The notes under the pieces: generated by a model
The model's input: the letters and a program-made list of their open reading frames with translations, nothing else
Told to the model about the DNA's origin: nothing
Database searches by the model: none
Source: Alkalimonas mucilaginosa
GTDB lineage: Bacteria > Pseudomonadota > Gammaproteobacteria > Enterobacterales > Alteromonadaceae
Direction of reading: 5' to 3'
Length of the DNA stretch: 64,000 nt
Assembly (NCBI RefSeq): GCF_036327005.1
Contig: NZ_JAUGZK010000003.1
Location: 1 to 64,000 of the forward strand
Shown: piece after piece, positions 15,839-23,705 of the stretch
Layout: every line of letters starts with the position of its first letter
How positions within the stretch are numbered: the stretch's first letter is position 1
Translations under genes and position numbers: made by a program

Positions 15839-16836
15839 CTGGCCAGCGCTTGCTGCTGATAGGCGGCAAAGGCGGGGTGGGTAAAACCACCGTCTCAGCG
15901 GCCTTGGCGGTGCTGGCCAGTCAGCGCGGCCAGAAGGTATTGCTGGTTTCGACCGATCCGGCGCACAGTCTGGCCGATGCCTTTGGCCGGGCGCCGATAG
16001 GCGATAGCATGACCCGGCTCGCCCCCAATCTGGATGGACTGGAGTTGGATCCGGATCGTGAGGTCGAGCAGCATTTGGCCAAAGTCAGCGCCCAGCTAAA
16101 GCGCTTTACCCGCCCTGAGATGTTCGTCGAAATTGAACGGCAGATGCGTCTGACCCGTCAGTCGCCTGGGGCTCAGGAAGCGGCGATGCTGGAGCGGATT
16201 GCTAACACCATCGAGCTTGGTTTAAGCGATTACGATCTGCTGATTTTTGATACCGCCCCAACCGGCCATACGCTGCGACTGCTCAGCCTGCCGGAAGCCA
16301 TGGCCGCCTGGACGCAGGGACTATTGCAAGCCAATCAACGCTCCCAAAAGCTGGGCGATGTGCTGGATCACCTAACTCCCAAAGCCGGCCGTGATCTGGA
16401 TAACCCCATGGGCGATCCCAGCCAGCATGCCACCGCCGGGATGGATGAGCGCAATAAAGCCATCACCGAAACCTTGCTGGCGCGTCAGCGCTTGCTGCAG
16501 CGTACCCGTGAGATCTTACTGGATCATCAGCAAACGGCGCTGTTGTTTGTGCTGACACCAGAAAAACTGCCTATCTTAGAAACCATGCGAGCGGTCAGCA
16601 GTTTGCAGCAAGAGCAGCTGCCACTAGCCGGCCTGGTGGTGAACCGGGTATTGCCTGAAGACGCCGATGGCCATTTTCTGGCGCAGCGGCGTCAAACCGA
16701 GCAACAGCATCTGGCGCAGATCAACACTGAATTTGCCAAACTGCCGCGTTATCAGCTGCCGTTGCAAGCCAGTGATATTCAGGGGCTTGAGGCATTGCAG
16801 CAGATGGCGGCTTTATTGAGCGAAGCCGGGTTTTAG
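15829..16836 (+). CDS. ArsA/Get3-family ATPase
   Basis: 335 residues. Deviant Walker A GGKGGVGKTT (12-21), STDPAHSLADAFG and the switch FDTAPTGHTLRLLSLPEA identify the ArsA/Get3 branch of SIMIBI ATPases. It is a single-domain form. No arsB, arsC or arsR is near, so arsenite export is unlikely. Its overlap with cory-CC-star and cstA suggests it helps insert or regulate the transporter. That role is inferred from context only. Confidence 0.88.
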   Translation: MLLTGQRLLLIGGKGGVGKTTVSAALAVLASQRGQKVLLVSTDPAHSLADAFGRAPIGDSMTRLAPNLDGLELDPDREVEQHLAKVSAQLKRFTRPEMFVEIERQMRLTRQSPGAQEAAMLERIANTIELGLSDYDLLIFDTAPTGHTLRLLSLPEAMAAWTQGLLQANQRSQKLGDVLDHLTPKAGRDLDNPMGDPSQHATAGMDERNKAITETLLARQRLLQRTREILLDHQQTALLFVLTPEKLPILETMRAVSSLQQEQLPLAGLVVNRVLPEDADGHFLAQRRQTEQQHLAQINTEFAKLPRYQLPLQASDIQGLEALQQMAALLSEAGF

Positions 16837-16892
16837 TTGCACTCTTTCTGGTATACCATAGCCATACTTAGCTGAAACCCATAAGGATCTCC

Positions 16893-17273
16893 ATGGAATA
16901 CTATGTGCCGATCAAGCATTTGCATATGCTGTTTGCCTATTTAACGGCGTTGCTGTTTACCTTGCGCTTAGTGCTGGATGCGGTGGGCAAGCCAGGCTGG
17001 CGTCAGACACCGCTGCGCTTTATTCCACACATCAACGATACCTTGTTGCTGACATTTGCTGTGGCGCTTTGGCTGCTTGGTCCCTGGCAGTTGATGGCAC
17101 ACGGTTGGCTAGGGCTGAAAATTGTGCTGCTTTTCGGCTATATTGGCGCAGGTCTGGTGGCGCTGAAACCCAGCAAGCCTAAAGGTTTGCGGATTGGCTT
17201 TGCCGTGCTGGCGCTTGGCTTACTGGCGGCGATTTTCCACCTGGCCAAGGCCAAACCAATGCTGTTTGGTTAG
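16893..17273 (+). CDS. SirB2 family membrane protein
   Basis: 126 residues with four membrane helices (about 8-28, 48-66, 73-92, 100-118). YYVPIKHLHMLFAYLTALLFTLR (landmark) and the GWLGLKIVLL segment match the SirB2/YchQ family, often next to prmC-hemA regions but of unknown function. AAGGATCTCC precedes the ATG. It converges on and overlaps the next gene by 4 bp. Confidence 0.85.
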   Translation: MEYYVPIKHLHMLFAYLTALLFTLRLVLDAVGKPGWRQTPLRFIPHINDTLLLTFAVALWLLGPWQLMAHGWLGLKIVLLFGYIGAGLVALKPSKPKGLRIGFAVLALGLLAAIFHLAKAKPMLFG

Positions 17274-17557
17274 GTATCGGCTATCAACTGATTGCGAATT
17301 AAGTTGCGCTCGACGCTTTGGCATAGTTTGCCAAAGCGTCGTAACTCATCAAACCTTGGCGCACGGCCTTGCCGGATGGCGCTTTCCCAAAAACACAGCT
17401 CCGAATCCACCATTTCCAGCAGCTTTTTCGGGCAACCCTGACAGTCGGTGTTGCGAATACCGCAGACATAAGTGTCAGGCTCGTACAGCGGAAAGCGGTT
17501 TTTGACCTCATCGATCAGCTGCAGCATGGCGGTTGCCAAATCAGGTTTTTTGCTCAT
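17270..17557 (-). CDS. Small cysteine-motif protein of unknown function
   Basis: 95 residues from ATG 17557 (a TTG at 17593 is possible). The centre reads YVCGIRNTDCQGCPKKLLE, with a C-x6-C-x2-C arrangement, and a fourth Cys follows in SELCFWE. This could bind zinc or an Fe-S cluster. The N-terminus is helical. No family name is recognised. It lies 40 bp downstream of the next minus-strand gene and may be co-transcribed with it. Confidence 0.65.
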   Translation of the reverse strand: MSKKPDLATAMLQLIDEVKNRFPLYEPDTYVCGIRNTDCQGCPKKLLEMVDSELCFWESAIRQGRAPRFDELRRFGKLCQSVERNLIRNQLIADT

Positions 17558-17596
17558 GACTGTATCTGCATCGCTGCTCTGCGCGAACTGCAAGGC

Positions 17597-17998
17597 TTAC
17601 TGAAACTGCAGCAATTCACCTTGCTTATTCACCGCCAGAAAATTCGCCACCTGGCCGGCTTCAATCCGTTGCACCATCAGTTTTAGTGGCTGAACCGCTT
17701 CGTCGGAGTTAGGTGCAAAGCCAGCGCGGCCTTCCATGCTGGAAATAAAGGCCAGATCCCAGTCGAGCTCGGTTTTTTTCGACTCATCAACAAAAGCCGC
17801 TAAATCCCGCACTTCTTCCGGCAGTTTATCGACACAAAGTACCGACTCCAGATAACCACCTTCGCCTTGCTCAAAGCGTGCTTTTTGCGCCAGGGTTGCG
17901 TCTTTGGGCAGTTGGACTTTTGCCAGCACAAACAACAATCGCTGCGGCTCGGCCTGATGGCAGGCCATGTCGATAAACTGAGAATAGGTTGAAAACAT
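17597..17998 (-). CDS. Conserved protein often labelled 'ribonucleotide reductase subunit alpha'
   Basis: 133 residues from ATG 17998, with AGGTG 5 bp before it. AEPQRLLFVLAKVQLPKDAT, GGYLESVLCVDKLPEEV and the C-terminal pattern match a small conserved gammaproteobacterial family. Databases commonly tag that family as ribonucleotide reductase subunit alpha, although it is far too short and lacks the catalytic cysteines. The label may reflect proximity to nrd genes, as here beside nrdD. True function is unknown. Confidence 0.7.
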   Translation of the reverse strand: MFSTYSQFIDMACHQAEPQRLLFVLAKVQLPKDATLAQKARFEQGEGGYLESVLCVDKLPEEVRDLAAFVDESKKTELDWDLAFISSMEGRAGFAPNSDEAVQPLKLMVQRIEAGQVANFLAVNKQGELLQFQ

Positions 17999-18079
17999 AG
18001 GGCACCTGATATCGGTTAACTTACTGTCGAGCAGTGTAGCAGCCAAAGCGCGGCTGGCCGATCAGGCAAAAGAGGCAGT

Positions 18080-18101
18080 GGCTACCCCGAATGGGGTAGC
18101 C
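18080..18101. terminator. Hairpin after nrdD
   Basis: GGCTACCCC-GAAT-GGGGTAGCC is a perfect 9-bp stem with a 4-nt loop starting 10 bp past the nrdD stop (minus strand). There is no good T run on either side, so it may be a weak or bidirectional terminator or an mRNA-end stabiliser. Confidence 0.55.
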
Positions 18102-18110
18102 GTTTGGTGA

Positions 18111-19946
18111 TTAAGCTTCTGCGGCAACGGCCTGAGGTATTGTGGGCTGAGCGCGGAGCGGCTGAGGCGTCCTGTGATAGTGCCGCAGCCCATGCTCTTT
18201 TCGCCGGCCGCTGCTAAAGGCCGAGACCCGTTTTAAATAGCCAATCACCCGGGTGCCGTGATCTACATCCAGGCTGCCGCAGTGGCTGCAATGGTGCAGG
18301 GTGCGCTTATCGATGGCTTCGCACTGATTGCAGATGGTGATTTTGACATTGACGCAGAAGTAATTGCAGCCGGTATGGGCGGCTATGTTCAGCATTGCCA
18401 GGTAGCCGTCTTCATCCAGCTTTTCATCTAAGTTAAGATGCAGCGCCGAGCCGCCATCCAGGTAATCCAGCAGCTCTTTGCCATGCAGCTGAAATTTATC
18501 CAGCGCATTGGTCTGCTCGTCTTCCACCACATAGAAGTAGGAGTTGTAGCAATCGCGTGGTACCTGATAGCCATCCTCCCGGTCCCATTTGGCGTTTTTA
18601 ATCCCCAAGTTTTCAGCCGGCACAAACTCAGTGTTAAACAGATAGCCATATTTGGCTTTGGCGGCTTTGTTGGCGTCAAAAATGGTTTTTAGCTGCTCCC
18701 GTACAAAGGCGATGTAGGCCGGGTTGTTGCTGGCCACCAGGCCTTGCGATTCGGCTGCTTCCACCATGCCATTGATGCCGATGGTTAGAAACTGCTTATC
18801 CAGCGTGATAAAGCCAGCGTCGTATACGGTGAGCAGACCTGCGGCCAGATACTCTTCCATCAGCTTGCGGTAGGCCACCTGGTACTTGTGGATCTTATCG
18901 ACTTCGGTGGCCAGATCGCGGCCATCCTGCACCAGCCGGTTCATATTGATGGTAATCACATTGATGGAGCCGGTGGCGACGCCGCCTGCGCCCAGTGAGT
19001 AAGAAAAGGTGTTGTCGCTGATTTCGCTGCGCAGCCGACAGCACGAGGCCAGCGAGTCGGCATTGTCCGACAGATAAACAAAAAAGGAGCTGTCGTTGGC
19101 CAGTTGTTTGGCCATACTTTGAGCAAAGTGCTGATCTTTGCACTGGCCCTGTTCGGTCAGCATGGCAACGGTAACCACCGGAAAGGTCAGGATGGTTTTT
19201 TTTCGCTCTTCATTAAACCAATCGAGGAAAAAATGCTGCAGGGCATTCACCGACGACCAGTTGGGTTTGGTCAAGTCGTCATCCGGAAAAACAAAGTTGC
19301 CAAACATGCTGTCGAAGTAGTGCTGATCGTACACCGAAATGTTCCAGAACACGCTTTGATAACCGCGGGCGGCGGCGGGCTGGTTCAGCGCATAGACCAC
19401 ATGCTGCAAGTGATTGGCAATCAGCTTGGGGTGGGTTTGCAGGTAGTTGTCGCCGTAGTCTTTGCGGGCAAAGTAGTCGAAGTAGGTGAGGAACTCGACG
19501 GTGGCGACAGCGCCGGCAAATTGGCTGCTGATGGCAAAGACAAAGTTGACGAAACAGCCGCAGAACGACTCCAGATGCTGGGGCGCTTTTGACTCACCGC
19601 CGAGCTTGGTCAGGCCATCGCGCAGGAAGGGGTAAAGGGTCACCGAGACGCAGTAAGGCTTTAAGCTGGTTTCATCGTGCACATAGATCTCATGCTGCTC
19701 GATTTGGCGGCCATACTCTTTTGCCAGCTCAGGGCCAAACAGTTCAGCAATCTTCTGGCTGACTTTGCCACGATTGACCTGAATAAAGATGTCTTTCATC
19801 ATTTCGGCTTCTAAGGTGGCGATGTTTTTCTGGGTGACATTGGCGTTGGCATCCATTTTCGAGCCATCGGCGGCATTTTGGGCGCTTAAGTAATGGTCGA
19901 TAAAATCCAGTTTTTGCTGCAGTTGGTCAGGTTGTAAACGTAACAT
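18111..19946 (-). CDS. nrdD: Anaerobic ribonucleoside-triphosphate reductase NrdD
   Basis: 611 residues from ATG 19946, with AAGGAG 7 bp before it. It is a class III ribonucleotide reductase making dNTPs without oxygen. Near the C-terminus CNQCEAIDKRTLHHCSHCGS is the zinc site and RVIGYLKRVS contains the glycyl-radical site. The N-terminus goes directly into the catalytic barrel, so the ATP-cone of the ~710-residue E. coli enzyme appears to be absent. It follows nrdG by 15 bp, the reverse of the usual nrdD-nrdG order. Confidence 0.94.
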   Translation of the reverse strand: MLRLQPDQLQQKLDFIDHYLSAQNAADGSKMDANANVTQKNIATLEAEMMKDIFIQVNRGKVSQKIAELFGPELAKEYGRQIEQHEIYVHDETSLKPYCVSVTLYPFLRDGLTKLGGESKAPQHLESFCGCFVNFVFAISSQFAGAVATVEFLTYFDYFARKDYGDNYLQTHPKLIANHLQHVVYALNQPAAARGYQSVFWNISVYDQHYFDSMFGNFVFPDDDLTKPNWSSVNALQHFFLDWFNEERKKTILTFPVVTVAMLTEQGQCKDQHFAQSMAKQLANDSSFFVYLSDNADSLASCCRLRSEISDNTFSYSLGAGGVATGSINVITINMNRLVQDGRDLATEVDKIHKYQVAYRKLMEEYLAAGLLTVYDAGFITLDKQFLTIGINGMVEAAESQGLVASNNPAYIAFVREQLKTIFDANKAAKAKYGYLFNTEFVPAENLGIKNAKWDREDGYQVPRDCYNSYFYVVEDEQTNALDKFQLHGKELLDYLDGGSALHLNLDEKLDEDGYLAMLNIAAHTGCNYFCVNVKITICNQCEAIDKRTLHHCSHCGSLDVDHGTRVIGYLKRVSAFSSGRRKEHGLRHYHRTPQPLRAQPTIPQAVAAEA

Positions 19947-19961
19947 AGTCAAGCTCCTTGC

Positions 19962-20411
19962 TTAGCGGATAAAACGGTGGTTCAGGGTTTGGCCTGTGCG
20001 TAAATCCACCAGTCGTTGGTTGGTAGTAAGGCTGTCCAGGCCGCCGCGCTCAGGCAGCCAGCGGCCGGTTTTTAAATAGGTCAGTTCAGCTTTTAGCTTG
20101 GGATCGATATCATCCAGCCCGGTGTAGAGGCAGGTGCGAAGGCCGTGCCGGCGCGCCAGCTTCAGCTTGCGTTGTAGTTCAGTGCTGTGCCATTCACCGC
20201 CCAAAAACAGCACACAGCTGATCAGGCCCCGGTACTGGTTCAGACGTTGCTCAAAGTAGTCATCGGTCAGCAGGGTGCCCTGGCTTGCATCCCAGGTCTC
20301 GGTGCTGTGGCAGCCTTTGCAGCCAAGTGTGCAGCCGGTGATGGTGTAGGCCAGCGAGACCTCCCCTGGAACCTCCTGCCAAACTACCTGTTCGATACTA
20401 AAATGCAGCAT
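19962..20411 (-). CDS. nrdG: Anaerobic ribonucleotide reductase activating protein NrdG
   Basis: 149 residues. The radical-SAM motif C27-x3-C31-x2-C34 (GCTLGCKGCHS) and FLGGEW identify NrdG, which uses S-adenosylmethionine to form the glycyl radical on NrdD. It is first in the nrdG-nrdD operon. A perfect FNR-type box lies 81-94 bp before its ATG, so low-oxygen induction is expected. Confidence 0.93.
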   Translation of the reverse strand: MLHFSIEQVVWQEVPGEVSLAYTITGCTLGCKGCHSTETWDASQGTLLTDDYFEQRLNQYRGLISCVLFLGGEWHSTELQRKLKLARRHGLRTCLYTGLDDIDPKLKAELTYLKTGRWLPERGGLDSLTTNQRLVDLRTGQTLNHRFIR

Positions 20412-20491
20412 AAAAACCTATATATAGTGTTGTTGATTGTTTTTGTGTCTATATCTTGTGTTTTAGGGTAGGTGTTCTGTGGATGGGAAGC

Positions 20492-20505
20492 TTGATCTGG
20501 ATCAA
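20492..20505. promoter_or_regulatory. FNR/Anr box upstream of nrdGD
   Basis: TTGATCTGGATCAA is a perfect match to TTGAT-N4-ATCAA. It lies 81-94 bp before the nrdG ATG (minus strand). Confidence 0.82.
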
Positions 20506-20593
20506 GGTTTCGCTGCTGTCCAGGCTTGCCATTCCCTCAGAGCCGCATGCTTGCTGGATCCTGTACCCCTTCATGGATAGTGCTGCTGTAAGT

Positions 20594-20627
20594 TAAAAAA
20601 AACCGCCCGCTGAAAACCAGGGGCGGT
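20594..20627 (-). terminator. Rho-independent terminator on the minus strand
   Basis: Read on the minus strand: ACCGCCC, a loop with an inner CTG/CAG pair, GGGCGGT, then eight T residues. It is the clearest intrinsic terminator in the window. It lies about 310 bp after the porin stop codon, so it ends either a long porin 3' UTR or a separate minus-strand RNA. Confidence 0.8.
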
Positions 20628-20933
20628 GCAGAGGAGCCAGGAAAACTGGCTGTGGAGTTGGTAAGAAATACTTTGTGTTGCTTTACAACTACACCCGAGG
20701 CTCTAGCGATCGGGTTTGGTGTTGAGAACAGTGACCGGGTAACACACGCAGACACGCCGTGAACCCATCCCTGGGGGCTCTGTTTTGTGAACTGCGTCCA
20801 TGCAGTTCACCCTGCGGGCCAGCGGAGCTGTCCAAATCCGCTCCCTGCGAATTTGTGTCCATCCATGGCAAAAAAGGTCTGCTTAGCGTACCCGATCACT
20901 GTCCTCCGAGAGCTTTGTTGTTACATCAAACAC
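20628..20933. repeat. Mosaic intergenic repeat region with inverted repeat
   Basis: No supported gene. Inside lies a perfect inverted repeat, GTGAACTGC (20787-20795) and GCAGTTCAC (20802-20810), around GTCCAT. Nearby are ACGCCGTGAACCCATCC and TCCATCCATGGC, motifs recalled from repetitive intergenic elements of several gammaproteobacteria. A minus-strand RNA ending at the 20594 terminator is possible. The small open frames here have no start signals or protein-like composition. Confidence 0.5.
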
Positions 20934-22142
20934 TTAAATCGAATAACTCAGCATCAGCCAGAGTTTCCGGCTATCGACGGCAAAGTTACTGGCCTGATAA
21001 TCCGCCAGCTTTAGCATGCCCTGCAGCTGATTGCTGAAACGGTAACTGGCCGTCAGGTTCCACTCGCTGCCATAGCGCCGGCCATCGGTATCGCTGTGGT
21101 AGCGGTGGTAGTTCAGTGCCACCTGTACCGGGCCGGCAGGATGACGTACCCCCAGCCACTGATCGCGCAAACCATCGTTTGGTGTCACTAAAAACAAATC
21201 GGCAAAGCCCTGAAAGGCATGCAGGGTAGCCAGCGGCGTTTGAAAAGCACTGCTGCCATCACCGGCCAGCCGCTCGGTGCCGGCTATCAATTGCAGTTTT
21301 TGCTGTTGCCAGCTCAGTTGCAGCCGGTGGTAATGGTGTTGGTAACTCAGCGGTGCATCATGGCGGTCTTGCTGTCTGGCTGCTGCTAACTGCAGGCTAA
21401 AGCTTTGTTGCTCGCCCAAGGCCCATTTGCCCTGGTAGTCCAGGCCAAAGGTCAGGCTGCTGCGCACGGCCCAGTCGTTAAAGTCCAGATCGTAGCCATA
21501 GGCTGCCAGTTGCTGATTAGGGTTGAGTTGCCAGCTTAAAAGACCGGTATAAAACTCACCACGCTGATTGGCCGCCGGGCCTTTGGGGCCAAACACCCGG
21601 TTGACGTTGTGCAAACGGGCCAGATCCAGTGTGATGGCCGGTGTAAAACTGTGCTGTAGCCGGTAACCATCATAGGTTTGTTCGTTCTGCCGCCAGCCGA
21701 CACCGCCTAAAAAGCGCTGATTCAGATGGTTAACGCGCTGGCGTCCCATCGTAAAACTGGTGTCTTCACTCAGTTGGTACTTAAGGGCAGCCTGGTTGAT
21801 ATCGGTGCCTTTCGGATCGGCCACCACGCTGTACTGGCTGTTGCCATTGACGGTGCTGTGGTAGGTTTGGCCACCCAGCACACTGACATTGTCCACTTCC
21901 AGCAAACCAGACAAGCCATAAGCCTTGCCGGTGGTCAGGGTTAAACGGCTGCGCAGAGTGGATGCCAGGGCGTCTTTTAATGCATTGTCTTGTCCCACAT
22001 GCTCGATGCGGTAGCGAAAATTGGTATTGATCTGGCTATCATTCAGCGCAGCGCTCAGGGTATTGGCGCTGCTATCTGCAGCGGCAAGTGCCAGGCTGGG
22101 AACCAAGGCGAGGCAAGGTAGGGCGAACAGTGGTGATTTCAT
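20934..22142 (-). CDS. Outer-membrane porin (alginate-export/OprD-like barrel)
   Basis: 402 residues with a signal peptide (about 1-20, ending ALA) and alternating beta strands to the C-terminus (RKLWLMLSYSI). The start NTNFRYRIEHVGQDNALKDALASTLRSRLTL (landmark) is typical of the alginate-export-like porin group. It has no operon partner. Its promoter region carries a perfect FNR box (54-67 bp before the ATG) and a NarL-like 7-2-7 site, so it is probably induced by anoxia and nitrate. A nitrate or nitrite channel is a reasonable guess but substrate is not shown by the sequence. Confidence 0.8.
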   Translation of the reverse strand: MKSPLFALPCLALVPSLALAAADSSANTLSAALNDSQINTNFRYRIEHVGQDNALKDALASTLRSRLTLTTGKAYGLSGLLEVDNVSVLGGQTYHSTVNGNSQYSVVADPKGTDINQAALKYQLSEDTSFTMGRQRVNHLNQRFLGGVGWRQNEQTYDGYRLQHSFTPAITLDLARLHNVNRVFGPKGPAANQRGEFYTGLLSWQLNPNQQLAAYGYDLDFNDWAVRSSLTFGLDYQGKWALGEQQSFSLQLAAARQQDRHDAPLSYQHHYHRLQLSWQQQKLQLIAGTERLAGDGSSAFQTPLATLHAFQGFADLFLVTPNDGLRDQWLGVRHPAGPVQVALNYHRYHSDTDGRRYGSEWNLTASYRFSNQLQGMLKLADYQASNFAVDSRKLWLMLSYSI

Positions 22143-22195
22143 GGCAATCTCCTGATGTGATTGCCGTTATCTTAGGTAAGCTGCTGATGGAACCA

Positions 22196-22209
22196 TTGAT
22201 GAAGATCAA
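22196..22209. promoter_or_regulatory. FNR/Anr box upstream of the porin
   Basis: TTGATGAAGATCAA is a perfect TTGAT-N4-ATCAA site, 54-67 bp before the porin ATG on the minus strand. Confidence 0.8.
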
Positions 22210-22223
22210 TAAAATCATTCAGT

Positions 22224-22239
22224 TACCAATAGCTGGGTA
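22224..22239. promoter_or_regulatory. NarL/NarP-like 7-2-7 site upstream of the porin
   Basis: TACCAAT-AG-CTGGGTA: two head-to-head heptamers close to TACYYMT / AKRRGTA with one mismatch each, placed just upstream of the FNR box. The arrangement is as in nitrate-induced promoters. Confidence 0.5.
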
Positions 22240-22305
22240 CTAGAGGTTACCTGCTCCGGGGGGCAAGTTGAGTCTGTGTTTACCTGTTTGGGTAGACTGA
22301 CTGGA

Positions 22306-23580
22306 TTAAACAGTCACCACCTGATTACGACCATTTTGCTTGGCCTGGTACAGGGCTTTGTCGGCTCTGGCAAAGACTTCATCAAAAAACTCTTCATGGG
22401 CTGAGCTCAGGCTGGTGACACCGATGCTGACGCTGGTCGCAATGCCTTCCGGTTGTAGCTGGTACAACAGCTGGCAGAGCTGGTACGCTTTGTCGGTGGC
22501 CATGGCGAGATCTTGCTGATGTAGCAGTATCACAAACTCCTCGCCACCAAAGCGGGCAATGCAGTCGTGCTCGGCAAACTGTTGGCGCAAGGCTTCGGCA
22601 ATCCGTTTTAACACCTTGTCACCAATATGGTGGCCGTGTTGATCGTTCACTTGTTTAAAATGATCGATATCTATCACCAGCAAGGACAGCGGTAACTCTT
22701 GTTTGCGGGCTTCGGCAAAGCGGCGCTTAGCCACTTCGCCCATAAAATGACGGTTGTACAGACCGGTGAGGTGGTCTTTGGTGGCAAGCTCCAGCAGCCG
22801 CTGTCGTTCCCGGGTTAATTGATCCACCAGCCGGTTGGCGGAAATCAGGTTGTTGATGCGGGCAAAGAGTTCTTCATCCAATACCGGCTTGGAAATGTAA
22901 TCATTGGCACCGGATTGCAACGCCAGAATACGGCGATTGATGCTTTCCAGGCTGGTTACCGCCAGAATGGGGGTTTGTAGAAAGCGAGGCTCTGAGCGCA
23001 GTTGTTGGATAAAATCGATACCGGTTTCATTATCTTGCAGCACGATATCGGTCATAATAAGATCGTACTTATTGTGCTGCAACAGCTCCAGCGCCTGTTT
23101 GATGGAAAAAGCATGGTCCATCGAAAGGCCCAATCGCTTGAGCTTGGCATCGGTGGCTTTGGCAACGGTCAGGCTGTCTTCCAGATACAGGGCTTTGCCA
23201 CTAATGTTGTAACGAAATGGGCCAAGCGGGATCAGGCTATGCAACGCCTCTTCCAGTCGTGGTAAGTCGTCTTTACGGATGATATCGGTAGCACCTGCGG
23301 CCAGGGCAGAGGACAAAAGCTCAGGGTTGGACTCGGACGTTACGATAAAAATCGGCAAGTGTTTGGCCTGATCGTCGGCGCGAACTTGCTGGCAAAACTC
23401 GATGCCGGTTAGATCTGCCAGGTACATGGCGACACAGATAAACTGAAAGTGGTGAGCACTCATGGCACGAAAGCCAGCCGTGGCAGTATCAACAAAAGTA
23501 ATATCGAAGTCGTAGCTTTCCAGCATTCGGGACAAAATGCGCTGATAGGTTGGGCTGGGTTCAATGATCAAAGCGCGCAT
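22306..23580 (-). CDS. REC-REC-GGDEF response regulator (diguanylate cyclase)
   Basis: 424 residues. The first receiver domain (1-115) has Ala where the phospho-acceptor Asp should be (VAMYLADLTG), so it is probably not phosphorylated. The second (about 135-250) keeps the Asp (MTDIVLQDNETG). The C-terminal GGDEF domain has the active FGGEEF signature and should make cyclic-di-GMP. The layout resembles PleD. No dedicated kinase is adjacent. It lies downstream of the nar/ppiC cluster but is separated from it by a hairpin. Confidence 0.9.
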   Translation of the reverse strand: MRALIIEPSPTYQRILSRMLESYDFDITFVDTATAGFRAMSAHHFQFICVAMYLADLTGIEFCQQVRADDQAKHLPIFIVTSESNPELLSSALAAGATDIIRKDDLPRLEEALHSLIPLGPFRYNISGKALYLEDSLTVAKATDAKLKRLGLSMDHAFSIKQALELLQHNKYDLIMTDIVLQDNETGIDFIQQLRSEPRFLQTPILAVTSLESINRRILALQSGANDYISKPVLDEELFARINNLISANRLVDQLTRERQRLLELATKDHLTGLYNRHFMGEVAKRRFAEARKQELPLSLLVIDIDHFKQVNDQHGHHIGDKVLKRIAEALRQQFAEHDCIARFGGEEFVILLHQQDLAMATDKAYQLCQLLYQLQPEGIATSVSIGVTSLSSAHEEFFDEVFARADKALYQAKQNGRNQVVTV

Positions 23581-23665
23581 GCTATTCCTTTCTTAAAGAG
23601 CTTGCTATTAAGTCTAACCCACTGCCTCCCAATGGTAAAAATAAAGTTGTCGCTTTTTTGTGATA

Positions 23666-23704
23666 CCAAGGCACCCGGCCGGTGCTTTAGGTCGGGTGCT
23701 TTGG
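23666..23704. terminator. Hairpin after ppiC
   Basis: CCAAGGCACCCG (23666-23677) pairs with CGGGTGCTTTGG (23693-23704), with one G-T wobble, directly at the ppiC stop codon. It is probably the end of the narGHJI-ppiC transcript, although the T run is poor. Confidence 0.55.
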
Positions 23705-23705
23705 T

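Noticed and set aside
15829..16836. Arsenite-export ATPase
   Set aside because: No arsB, arsR or arsC nearby, and it has a single ATPase domain. The overlap with cstA points to another role.
17597..17998. Reading this gene as a true ribonucleotide reductase subunit
   Set aside because: Only 133 residues and without catalytic cysteines or the radical-barrel motifs; the common database label is not supported by the sequence.
20759..21037. Plus-strand frame with many Cys and Pro residues
   Set aside because: Lies on a palindromic intergenic repeat and runs into the porin gene in antisense; no start signal.
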